Assembly: GCA_031285695.1 (NCBI GenBank)
Contig: JAITVR010000219.1
Coordinates: 1-8,324, forward strand
DNA: 8,324 nucleotides
Origin: Prevotellaceae bacterium
Lineage (GTDB): Bacteria > Bacteroidota > Bacteroidia > Bacteroidales > UBA932
Direction: 5' to 3'
This document shows, one piece after another, positions 1 through 6,201 of this stretch. Position numbers and translations under genes: made by a program. The notes beneath the pieces were generated by a model, which saw only the letters and a list, made by a program, of their open reading frames with translations, ran no database searches and was not told the origin of the DNA. Position 1 is the stretch's first letter. Each line of letters starts with the position of its first letter.

Positions 1-623
1 AGGCTGCCCGATACTTTTTCTTTTACCAAGGGCTCGGTAAAAATTTTGTCAACGCTGCTCACCGCATTTTCGGTTCCGCTAATAACCACGCTGTCCGGCG
101 ATAGCTGCACGCCGCCGCGCTGCATGTACTGCGGCGCGTAGCCAATACGAATGTCGCCGTGCACGGGTACTTTTTTTACCGCCACGCGCGATAGCTGAAA
201 GCGAATGCTGTCGGGGAAAATGGAGAGTAGCTTGTAGCTGCTGCCCAACTCCTGCGCCACAGCACCGCGCAGCTGCGTGGTGGCTATGGCCGAGCGGCCT
301 TCGGTTTGCGAAGGAAGCTGCACCTCAAATTTTTTGCGCTTAAATAGCTTGTAGCGCACCAAATCGTAGCCGCTGGCCTCCACGCGCAGCCGCACGCGGG
401 TAAGCTCGCTGCCGCTAAGAATGTAGCCTTGGGCCTTTTTGGGCATGCTCAACTCTATTTGCGCAGGAAGCTCGTAAACGTAGCTGTCGGATAGCTTGCG
501 CAGCGTCCACATGGTGAACGATACGAGCAGAAAAAATCCGAAGCTGAGCCAACGCTTATCGCGCCGCAGCGAGCGGCGCACGCTGTAAAACGAGCCGGAC
601 AAAGATATTTTGTGAGGCAACAT
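1..623 (-). CDS. YbbR-domain membrane protein (partial, C-terminus beyond left edge)
   Basis: An open frame of 207 codons starts at the ATG at 623-621 and runs off the left edge. My translation gives a short basic N-terminus (residues 15-24 include RR, RR and KR), one hydrophobic segment at about residues 25-41 (WLSFGFFLLVSFTMWTL), then an extracytoplasmic beta-rich region. The stretch VPVHGDIRIGYAPQY, followed by LSPDSVVISGTENAVSSVD, is typical of YbbR repeats. YbbR domains occur in CdaR-type proteins, which regulate diadenylate cyclase in Firmicutes. Bacteroidota homologues are single-pass proteins of roughly 300 residues with no settled role, and they commonly lie after nusB and yajC, often before coaE. 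An in-frame stop upstream of the ATG limits alternative starts, and no Shine-Dalgarno sequence is visible. The start codon lies inside a repeated 10-base word. The family call is firm; the function is unknown. Confidence 0.85.
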   Translation of the reverse strand, partial: MLPHKISLSGSFYSVRRSLRRDKRWLSFGFFLLVSFTMWTLRKLSDSYVYELPAQIELSMPKKAQGYILSGSELTRVRLRVEASGYDLVRYKLFKRKKFEVQLPSQTEGRSAIATTQLRGAVAQELGSSYKLLSIFPDSIRFQLSRVAVKKVPVHGDIRIGYAPQYMQRGGVQLSPDSVVISGTENAVSSVDKIFTEPLVKEKVSGS

Positions 624-726
624 GGGAATTTTAAATTCCAAATTTCAGATTTTTCCGCTTGTCATGCTGAGCCTGTCGAAAAAACACGTCATTGGCTTCG
701 CCGAACTTGCCCTTGCAGGGCTGCGG

Positions 727-802
727 TTGCGAGCGGGTTTAGCGAAGCAATCTCAAGCCTGATTGTGAGATTGCTTCGTCACTCATTCTTCGCTCCTCGC
801 AA
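727..802. repeat. REP-like imperfect palindrome
   Basis: A 13-base arm at 743-755 (CGAAGCAATCTCA) pairs perfectly with 766-778 across a 10-base loop. Outside it, TTGCGAG at 727-733 is matched by CTCGCAA at 796-802, so the unit is a nested, imperfect palindrome of about 76 bases. The right arm read on the minus strand (CGTCATTGCGAGGAGCGAAG from 807) resembles, from memory, an intergenic repeat common in many bacterial genomes. Neither side ends in a T-tract, so it is a poor candidate for a simple intrinsic terminator. It may stabilise or process the yajC-YbbR transcript, or be a non-autonomous mobile remnant. Confidence 0.75.
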
Positions 803-827
803 TGACGGTGCATTGTCGTGCTTCACT

Positions 828-845
828 TGTCATTGCGGAATGACA
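828..845. repeat. Short perfect hairpin downstream of yajC
   Basis: TGTCATT (828-834) and AATGACA (839-845) pair perfectly across a 4-base loop, 12 bases past the yajC stop. No T-tract follows on the minus strand. The sequence resembles the GTCATTG edge of the larger palindrome to its left, so it is probably another fragment of the same repeat family rather than a dedicated terminator. Confidence 0.5.
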
Positions 846-857
846 GCAGTGGCTTTG

Positions 858-1184
858 CTACTTGGCCTGCGCCAAATCAGAGCTATCTTTCAGCACGCTT
901 GACTTGTCAAAGCGCATGCGCACGTTGCTGTCAACCTCAAGCAGCACGTAGGTTTCCTTAACTTCGGAAACGGTGCCGTAAATGCCGCCCACGGTAACTA
1001 CCTTGTCGCCTTTTTCCAGGCCTTCGCGAAATTTGCGCAGCTCCTTTTGGCGCTTTTGCTGCGGACGTATCATGAAGAAGTACATTACGCCAAAAATGGC
1101 GATGAGCATAAGCCATGTCATGTTTCCATTTCCCATTGCGCCGCTTGCTGCGGGCGCTGCTTCTTGTAGGAGGGTGAAGTTCAT
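858..1184 (-). CDS. yajC: YajC, Sec translocase accessory membrane protein
   Basis: This 108-residue protein has a short periplasmic N-terminus rich in Ala and Gly, one transmembrane segment at about residues 22-39 (MTWLMLIAIFGVMYFFMI), and then the family signature RPQQKRQKE (40-48). The cytoplasmic part includes KGDKVVTVGGIYGTV (58-72), the conserved YajC core. Length and layout fit the family. YajC is found with SecDF in the Sec export machinery, where its role is auxiliary and it is dispensable in E. coli. It lies 83 bases after nusB on the same strand, an order usual in Bacteroidota. A promoter-like pair at 1253-1223 sits just upstream, so it may be transcribed separately from nusB. The ATG at 1184 is preceded by an A/T-rich leader without a clear Shine-Dalgarno sequence. 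Confidence 0.95.
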   Translation of the reverse strand: MNFTLLQEAAPAASGAMGNGNMTWLMLIAIFGVMYFFMIRPQQKRQKELRKFREGLEKGDKVVTVGGIYGTVSEVKETYVLLEVDSNVRMRFDKSSVLKDSSDLAQAK

Positions 1185-1222
1185 TGTTTTTTGTTTTTTT
1201 TGAAAAAATGAAAAAATCTTGG

Positions 1223-1253
1223 CGAAGGTAGCAATTTTTTTGTAGATAGCAAA
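1223..1253 (-). promoter_or_regulatory. Predicted promoter for yajC
   Basis: On the minus strand TTTG (1253-1250) lies exactly 19 bases before TACCTTCG (1230-1223). The Bacteroidota consensus is TTTG, about 19 bases, TAnnTTTG, so there is one mismatch in the -7 box. The implied transcript starts about 30 bases ahead of the yajC ATG. Its -33 box falls within the T-tract of the putative nusB terminator. This is motif evidence only. Confidence 0.4.
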
Positions 1254-1279
1254 AAAACAAGGGCGCGCTACATGGCGCC
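1251..1279 (-). terminator. Putative intrinsic terminator overlapping the nusB stop
   Basis: On the minus strand GGCGC (1279-1275) pairs with GCGCC (1266-1262) across an 8-base loop that contains the nusB stop codon. CTTG and then seven T residues (1257-1251) follow. The stem is short but entirely G-C, and two further A-T pairs can form past a bulge. The position and T-tract fit an intrinsic terminator; the stem length makes it a moderate prediction. Confidence 0.4.
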
Positions 1280-2209
1280 TTTGCCTGTTTTTTGCAGCAA
1301 TTTTTTTTCGCGCAGCTCATTTACCACCTTATCCAGCACGCCGTTGATAAAGGTGCTGCTGTTGGGCGTGCTGTAGTATTTTGCAATTTCAATGTACTCG
1401 TTGAGCGAAACTTTTACGGGAATATCGGGGAATTCGACCAGCTCGGCAATGGCGGTTACCATAATTACGATGTCCATAAAGGCAATGCGCTCCACGTCCC
1501 AGTTGCTGGTGTGGTGGTCAATCAGCGCTTGGTACTCATCGCTGCCGGCCACGGCGCGGCGCAGCAGGCGCGAGGCAAATTCTTCGTCGGACTTGTCTTT
1601 GTACAGCGGCTGCAAGGGCTTGTCGGGGCTTTGGTTTTGGGCAAAACTTTTGAAGGTTTTTACCACCTGACTTAGGGCAAATTCCACATCGTCAATCCAC
1701 AGTATGCTGTGCTCTTCAAGCGTCGAAAGCAGCGGCTCGCTGTCCTCCAGTTGCTGCTCAAAAAAGTTGATAATAAACGCTTTATCCTCGCTAAACGAGC
1801 GTGTGGGCGAGCTCATGTACGCCTTGTACAGCTCACTTTCGGTCAGCGTTTGGTATATTTTTTTGATGGTGCTTTCCGATGTTTTCCAGCTCAGCTTGTG
1901 CTTTTCGCAAAATTTTTGCAGCGCAACATTTTGCTCTACTACCTTCACAAATTCATTGCCCGATAGCTTGGTGTTGGGGTTGCGCTCCTCGCTGGTGGCC
2001 AGCATTTTTTGTCGGCCAAATTCGAGCTGCTGCTCATCGTAGCTGCGCACTTCCTCCGCCAGCTGCATAAGGTGGTGGTACAATTCGTACGTTTTCCAAG
2101 TGCTGTTTTTTAGGTGTTTGTCAAGAATTTCGGCGCTGTTTTGGTTAGCGTTGAGGCAGCTGAAAACTTCCTTTAAAACTTTAATGCGCAGTAGCCTTCT
2201 ACTTATCAT
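1268..2209 (-). CDS. nusB: NusB, transcription antitermination factor
   Basis: A 313-residue protein whose C-terminal part carries the NusB fold: NWDVERIAFMDIVIMV (236-251), then the IPVKVSLNEYIEIAKYYS stretch (263-280) and SSTFINGVLDKV (284-295), close to the family pattern. NusB binds boxA RNA with NusE (S10) and joins NusA and NusG on RNA polymerase to promote antitermination, chiefly on rRNA operons. The E. coli protein is about 140 residues; the extra N-terminal region here (about 1-150), which opens MISRRLLRIKVLKEVFS, matches the long form usual in Bacteroidota. The ATG at 2209 lies 39 bases after the lipoprotein gene on the same strand, with no promoter box between them, so the two are probably co-transcribed. 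No Shine-Dalgarno sequence is visible. The stop codon sits in the loop of a possible terminator. Confidence 0.95.
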   Translation of the reverse strand: MISRRLLRIKVLKEVFSCLNANQNSAEILDKHLKNSTWKTYELYHHLMQLAEEVRSYDEQQLEFGRQKMLATSEERNPNTKLSGNEFVKVVEQNVALQKFCEKHKLSWKTSESTIKKIYQTLTESELYKAYMSSPTRSFSEDKAFIINFFEQQLEDSEPLLSTLEEHSILWIDDVEFALSQVVKTFKSFAQNQSPDKPLQPLYKDKSDEEFASRLLRRAVAGSDEYQALIDHHTSNWDVERIAFMDIVIMVTAIAELVEFPDIPVKVSLNEYIEIAKYYSTPNSSTFINGVLDKVVNELREKKLLQKTGKGAM

Positions 2210-2248
2210 TTTTTGGGTGGGGTTTTTATAAAAAAATGTGATTGCTTG

Positions 2249-2908
2249 TTACTCCCACTGTGGCGAGTACATAATGTAGCGAACGGTCATATACTCCTCA
2301 ACTTCATTGTGATAGTCAACGGTAATGGCCTGCGAGCTGTCCACCATTTTGGCAACTTTTACGCCCAGCTTTTCGTCTCTATCCGACAAAAAAAAGTAGC
2401 ACTCCGTGCCGTAGCCTTCGCGGTCGTGCGTTTCAATGTAGCCAAGTCCGGTGGGGGCAAAGTTGAGGGTTACTCCATCGCTTTGGGTAGTAGTCCAGTC
2501 GGCATCGCCCTTGAGAAATGCGCCTGCCTGCTCGCGCGTTGTTTCCATGTATTCGAGCAGCGCGTCCAAATCGGCTTCGCTTGGAATTGCCCAATATTTT
2601 GGCTGCAACTCTTTGGCTGTTTGAAAGTTGTAAAGAAGTCCGTAGTAGGGAATTTTGTCGGTTTGGGGCTGAATAGCATCGTACACGTAAATGGGATTTG
2701 TGCCCCGCGTGCTGCGAAAATTTTCCATCATCCACAGCGCGTCGCCAAAGCGCCGAATTTTGTACTGCTGCCCCGATACATCAATGAGCAGCGTGTCGCC
2801 CAATATCTGCGGTACTTTGGGGTCGCTTTCGCCGTTTTCGCAGGCCGAAAAAAGCGCCAACGCTGCTGCGCACAGCAGGGTGCATATATGTTGGCAACGG
2901 ACAATCAA
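2249..2908 (-). CDS. Lipoprotein with Fibrobacter-type major paralogous domain
   Basis: A 219-residue protein. The N-terminus (R4, H7, hydrophobic 8-20) leads to a lipobox FSAC with Cys23, so it is probably lipidated. The acidic residues after the Cys (CENGESD) resemble Bacteroidota signals for surface-exposed lipoproteins. The rest fits the Fibrobacter succinogenes major paralogous domain: ALWMMENF (57-64), YYGLLYN (88-94), WAIPSEADLDAL (106-117), GAFLKGDADW (129-138) and a closing MTVRYIM (207-213). The domain is common in secreted Bacteroidota and Fibrobacter proteins and has no established activity. The start is TTG at 2908: upstream in this frame there is no ATG, GTG or other TTG before a TAG at about 2946. 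A consensus -7 box at 2944-2937 fits this start. It lies 60 bases after lptB and 39 bases before nusB. The role is unknown. Confidence 0.8.
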   Translation of the reverse strand: MIVRCQHICTLLCAAALALFSACENGESDPKVPQILGDTLLIDVSGQQYKIRRFGDALWMMENFRSTRGTNPIYVYDAIQPQTDKIPYYGLLYNFQTAKELQPKYWAIPSEADLDALLEYMETTREQAGAFLKGDADWTTTQSDGVTLNFAPTGLGYIETHDREGYGTECYFFLSDRDEKLGVKVAKMVDSSQAITVDYHNEVEEYMTVRYIMYSPQWE

Positions 2909-2936
2909 GGAGCCTTGTTTTTTTGAAAAATGAATG

Positions 2937-2968
2937 CAAATATACTAAAAAGAAGAGGCTTTTGCAAG
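2937..2968 (-). promoter_or_regulatory. Predicted promoter for the lipoprotein gene and nusB
   Basis: TATATTTG (minus strand, 2944-2937) matches the Bacteroidota -7 consensus TAnnTTTG exactly. CTTG at 2968-2965 lies 20 bases upstream, a near match to the TTTG -33 box. The boxes start immediately after the lptB stop codon. The transcript would begin about 20 bases before the TTG start and could continue into nusB. Confidence 0.5.
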
Positions 2969-3694
2969 CTATTTGCGCAGCTCAAAGTTTTCGCCCAGGT
3001 ACTTTTTGCGTACATCGGGGTCGGCGGCAAGCTCTTCGGAAGTTCCGTGCTTTAGAATATCGCCATCGTACAGCAGGTAGGCGCGGTCGGTAATGGTAAG
3101 GGTTTCGTGCACGTTGTGGTCGGTAATAATGATGCCGATGTTTTTGTCCTTGAGCTTGGCCACAATGCTCTGAATGTCGGCTACGGCAATGGGGTCAACG
3201 CCGGCAAAGGGCTCGTCGAGCAGCACAAATTTTGGACTAACAGCTAATGCGCGGGCAATTTCGGTTCTGCGCCGCTCGCCACCCGAAAGCTGAATGCCCA
3301 AATTTTTGCGCACCTTATGCAGGTTAAATTCGTCCAGCAGCGATTCGAGCTTGTGCTCCTGCCCGGCCTTGCTCAGCTTGGTCATTTCGAGCACCGCTCT
3401 GATGTTATTTTCTACGCTCAGCGTGCGAAAAACCGAGGCTTCCTGCGCCAAGTAGCCCACGCCCAGCTGCGCGCGCTTGTACACGGGCAGCTTTGTAAGC
3501 TCGGTATCGTCAATGAAAATGCGGCCGGCGTTGGGTTTTATCAAGCCGGCAATCATGTAAAAGGTGGTGGTTTTTCCGGCGCCGTTGGGGCCCAGCAAAC
3601 CTACAATTTCACCCTGAAAAACTTCGACAGAAACGCCGCGCACCACCGTGCGGCTGCCGTATTTTTTTACTAATCCTTCGCCGTGTAAGCGCAT
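2969..3694 (-). CDS. lptB: LptB, ATPase of the LPS export ABC transporter
   Basis: A 241-residue ABC ATPase, the same length as E. coli LptB. It has Walker A GPNGAGKT (35-42), Q-loop Q84 in YLAQEASVF, signature LSGGE (136-140) followed by [10 protein letters not shown], Walker B FVLLDE (156-161) with E161 as catalytic base, and the switch His193 in ITDHNV. The string [11 protein letters not shown] is characteristic of LptB. With LptFG it extracts LPS from the inner membrane and pushes it along the LptC-LptA-LptD bridge, so the cell is a LPS-producing diderm. An upstream in-frame ATG at 3757 would add 21 residues ([13 protein letters not shown] and so on). I prefer 3694 because family members begin at this point ([13 protein letters not shown]) and because both candidate -7 boxes lie downstream of or over the 3757 ATG. 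It is divergent from recQ, and none of the other lpt genes are in this window. Confidence 0.93.
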   Translation of the reverse strand: MRLHGEGLVKKYGSRTVVRGVSVEVFQGEIVGLLGPNGAGKTTTFYMIAGLIKPNAGRIFIDDTELTKLPVYKRAQLGVGYLAQEASVFRTLSVENNIRAVLEMTKLSKAGQEHKLESLLDEFNLHKVRKNLGIQLSGGERRRTEIARALAVSPKFVLLDEPFAGVDPIAVADIQSIVAKLKDKNIGIIITDHNVHETLTITDRAYLLYDGDILKHGTSEELAADPDVRKKYLGENFELRK

Positions 3695-3717
3695 GTCTTT
3701 GCATTTTTTTTGAACTA

Positions 3718-3762
3718 CAAAGATAGAAAAATAAGGGAAAAAAGAAAAAGAGAACAAAAGTA
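3718..3762 (-). promoter_or_regulatory. Two candidate -7 boxes for lptB
   Basis: On the minus strand TATCTTTG (3725-3718) and TACTTTTG (3762-3755) both match TAnnTTTG exactly. Neither has a clear TTTG at 19 bases upstream; the region there is T-rich. The nearer box would give a transcript starting close to 3711, with a short leader before the ATG at 3694. The distal box overlaps the alternative ATG at 3757. Confidence 0.45.
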
Positions 3763-3804
3763 AAAAAGAATAGCAGGTATTTGTAGATTTTTTTTCGCCA
3801 TTAC

Positions 3805-3835
3805 CTTGCGTAGTCCAAAAAAATTTCTAACTTTG
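3805..3835 (+). promoter_or_regulatory. Predicted recQ promoter
   Basis: TAACTTTG (3828-3835) matches TAnnTTTG exactly, and CTTG (3805-3808), one base from TTTG, lies exactly 19 bases upstream. The transcript would begin near 3841 with a leader of about 50 bases before the recQ ATG. Of the promoters predicted here, this has the best combination of box match and spacing. Confidence 0.55.
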
Positions 3836-3891
3836 TTATTAGGCTACTGTGCCAATTTTTTGTTTTAACTCGCATTTTTTCTCTACATAAA

Positions 3892-6096
3892 ATGGGCTAC
3901 ACCAGCGATATTTCTTTGCACGAACACCTTAAAAAGTTTTTTGGGTTCGATAAGTTTATTGGCGACCAGGAGGCCATTATTCAAAACGTGCTGGGCGGTA
4001 AAGATACCTTTGTGCTGATGCCCACGGGCGGCGGCAAATCGCTGTGCTACCAGCTGCCGGCGCTTATTATGGAGGGCACGGCCATTGTGATTTCGCCGCT
4101 TATTGCGCTCATGAAAAATCAGGTGGACAGCGTGCGCGGCTTTGTGCTGGAGGAAGGTATTGCGCACTTTTTGAACTCATCGCTCAACCGCGCCGCCATT
4201 CAGCAGGTAAAGGATGATGTGCTGAGCGGCAAAACAAAAATGCTGTACGTTGCGCCCGAATCGCTTACTAAAGAGGAGAATGTGGAGTTTTTGAAGGGCG
4301 TAAAAATTTCGTTCTACGCCATTGATGAGGCACACTGCATATCGGAGTGGGGGCACGATTTTAGGCCGGAGTATCGCCGCATTCGCCCCATTGTGAATGA
4401 GCTGGGCGCGGCGCCCATCATTGCGCTTACCGCTACCGCCACGCCAAAAGTGCAGCACGATATTCAGAAAAACTTGAGCATGCTTGATGCTACGGTTTTC
4501 AAATCTTCGTTCAACCGCCCAAATTTGTACTACGAGGTGCGCAGCAAAACTAACGCTGTGCGCGAAATTATTAAGTACATAAAATCGCAGGCAGGCAAAA
4601 GCGGCATTATTTACTGTTTGAGTAGAAAGCGCGTGGAGGAGCTAGCCGAAACGCTGTGCATTAACGGCATTCGCGCGCTGCCGTACCATGCGGGAATGGA
4701 TTCGGCAATTCGCTCGGGCAATCAAGATAAATTTTTGATGGAAGAGGTAGATGTAATTGTGGCCACCATTGCCTTTGGCATGGGCATTGACAAGCCCGAT
4801 GTGCGCTTCGTTATTCACTACGATATTCCAAAAAGTCTTGAGGGTTACTACCAAGAAACCGGACGTGCGGGGCGCGACCACGGCGAGGGACAGTGCATTG
4901 CTTTTTACAGCTACAAAGATGTGCAGCGGCTCGAAAAATTTATGCAGGGAAAACCTTTGGCCGAGCAAGAAATTGGCCGCCAGCTGCTGATGGAAACCGT
5001 GGCCTACGCCGAATCGGCCATGTGCCGCCGCAAGCTGCTGCTGCACTACTTTGGCGAGGAATACGATAAGGAAAACTGCGGCTGCTGCGACAGCTGCGTG
5101 AACCCCAAAGTGCAGTTTGAAGGGCAGCCATTTGTGGAGCTGCTGCTCGAAACCATTCAAGCGCTGCGCGAAAAATGCAAGGGCGATTACATAATAGATG
5201 TGCTGCGCGGCGAGCTAACTTCGGTCATAAAATCGTACAACCACCACGAGCTGGAGCAGTTTGGCGCAGGCAACGAAAAGGAGGAACGTTTTTGGCAGGC
5301 GGTGGTGCGCCAATGCTTGATTCACAAGTTGTTAAAAAAAGATATTGAGCAATATGGCGTACTTTTACTGACCGAAAAAGGGCAGGAATTTTTGCAAAAA
5401 CCGTACTCCATTATGCTGGCCGAAAGCCGCGAGTACGATGAAGGCGATGATGACGATGAGCCGATAATAGGAATGGCGAGCAAAAATTCTTCGGGCGGAA
5501 GCGACGAGGAGTTGTTTGCCATGCTGAAGGATTTGCTACAAAGCGAATCGCGCCGCCACCAGCTGCCGCCGTTTGTGATTTTTCCCGAAACTTCGCTGCA
5601 GGACATGGCCATTCAGTATCCGATTACGCTGGAGGAATTGCAAAGCTGCCAAGGTGTGGGCGCAGGCAAGGCGCAAAAATTCGGCAAATCTTTTGTGGAG
5701 CTAATTGCCCGCTACGTGAACGAAAAAGGCATTGAGCGGCCGCAGGATATGGTGGTAAAATCAATGGTAAATAAGTCGGCCAACAAGGTTTTTATCATTC
5801 AAAGCATTGACCGCAAAATGGATTTGGAGGATATTGCTGCCGCAAAAAATTTGGCGTTTGCCGACCTGCTTTCCGAAATTGAAACCATTGTAAGCTCGGG
5901 CACCAAGCTCAACATCGACTACTACATTTGCCAGCAGGTGGACGAGGATAAGCTCGATGATATTATTGACTACTTTCGCAACGAGGCCGAAACCGACTCG
6001 GTGCAGGAAGCCCTATCCACGCTTGGCGAAGAGCACTACACCGAGGACGAAATTCGCTTGGTGCGAATAAAATTTATGTCGGAGCATGGGAATTAA
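3892..6096 (+). CDS. recQ: RecQ, ATP-dependent 3'-5' DNA helicase
   Basis: A 734-residue superfamily 2 helicase. Motif 0 Gln26 (FIGDQEAII), Walker A MPTGGGKS (43-50), DEAH (145-148), LTATAT (179-184), and motif VI QETGRAGRD (321-329) are all present. The zinc cysteines C378, C396, C399 and C402 match the four E. coli positions. A winged-helix RQC region follows (about 408-512), then an acidic linker EYDEGDDDDEP (514-524), an HRDC domain (about 537-613) with the hairpin-like CQGVGAGKA, and an extra C-terminal region (about 620-734) resembling the helix-turn-helix tail of Bacteroidota RecQ. It unwinds forked and recombination DNA in RecF-type repair. Active-site motifs are intact. The ATG at 3892 gives a normal N-terminus. 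The final codons (His-Gly-Asn-stop) lie in a repeated 10-base word, and the gene converges on mutS2. Confidence 0.97.
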   Translation: MGYTSDISLHEHLKKFFGFDKFIGDQEAIIQNVLGGKDTFVLMPTGGGKSLCYQLPALIMEGTAIVISPLIALMKNQVDSVRGFVLEEGIAHFLNSSLNRAAIQQVKDDVLSGKTKMLYVAPESLTKEENVEFLKGVKISFYAIDEAHCISEWGHDFRPEYRRIRPIVNELGAAPIIALTATATPKVQHDIQKNLSMLDATVFKSSFNRPNLYYEVRSKTNAVREIIKYIKSQAGKSGIIYCLSRKRVEELAETLCINGIRALPYHAGMDSAIRSGNQDKFLMEEVDVIVATIAFGMGIDKPDVRFVIHYDIPKSLEGYYQETGRAGRDHGEGQCIAFYSYKDVQRLEKFMQGKPLAEQEIGRQLLMETVAYAESAMCRRKLLLHYFGEEYDKENCGCCDSCVNPKVQFEGQPFVELLLETIQALREKCKGDYIIDVLRGELTSVIKSYNHHELEQFGAGNEKEERFWQAVVRQCLIHKLLKKDIEQYGVLLLTEKGQEFLQKPYSIMLAESREYDEGDDDDEPIIGMASKNSSGGSDEELFAMLKDLLQSESRRHQLPPFVIFPETSLQDMAIQYPITLEELQSCQGVGAGKAQKFGKSFVELIARYVNEKGIERPQDMVVKSMVNKSANKVFIIQSIDRKMDLEDIAAAKNLAFADLLSEIETIVSSGTKLNIDYYICQQVDEDKLDDIIDYFRNEAETDSVQEALSTLGEEHYTEDEIRLVRIKFMSEHGN

Positions 6097-6201
6097 ATTT
6101 CAGATTTCAAGTTTCAAATTTCAAATTGCTCCACACAAAGCCGCCCTGTGGTCAAACCACGTGTGAAGGCTTGTGCGTAATCTGAAATTTGGAATTTGAA
6201 A
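6097..6201. other. recQ-mutS2 convergent spacer
   Basis: These 105 bases between two convergent stop codons contain almost nothing but a long imperfect palindrome (6103-6203). No gene or promoter box is evident. The left 12 bases AAATTTCAGATT (6095-6106) also recur inverted at 6179-6190, so more than one pairing register is possible. Confidence 0.7.

Larger units (their letters stand above)
624..857. other. Spacer between yajC and the YbbR gene: mosaic of REP-like repeats
   Basis: This 234-base spacer holds no credible gene. From left to right it contains the word at 633-651 that recurs inverted at 6179-6197; GTCATGCTGAGCCTGTCGAA at 661-680, which resembles a widespread intergenic repeat motif; an imperfect palindrome at 727-802; and a short perfect hairpin at 828-845. 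The open frame crossing it on the plus strand translates to Arg/Cys/His-rich sequence of the kind produced by such repeats. I see no strong TAnnTTTG promoter for the YbbR gene. GAAATTTG (minus strand, 646-639) is one base off the consensus and has no good -33 partner. Confidence 0.7.

Noticed and set aside
612..902. Plus-strand open frame of 96 codons across the yajC-YbbR spacer
   Set aside because: It translates the repeat mosaic and the antisense of the yajC end and YbbR start. The Arg/Cys/His-rich product has no domain or signal, and such frames commonly arise from REP-like repeats.
958..1320. Minus-strand open frame of 120 codons spanning the nusB-yajC junction
   Set aside because: It overlaps both real genes in another frame and has no recognisable domain; YajC in the adjacent frame is clear.
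2213..2926. Plus-strand open frame of 237 codons opposite the lipoprotein gene
   Set aside because: It lies antisense to a gene with a convincing lipobox and paralogous domain. The product shows no recognisable domain, and its length fits the codon bias of the opposite strand.
2945..2970. Possible weak terminator after lptB (GCTT and AAGC arms followed by T-rich sequence)
   Set aside because: The stem is only 4 bases and the T-run is interrupted. It is not distinguishable from chance in this AT-rich gap.
4642..5160. Minus-strand open frame of 172 codons inside recQ
   Set aside because: It is fully antisense to the conserved helicase motifs of recQ, and its Ala/His/Phe/Val-rich composition is typical of a shadow frame.
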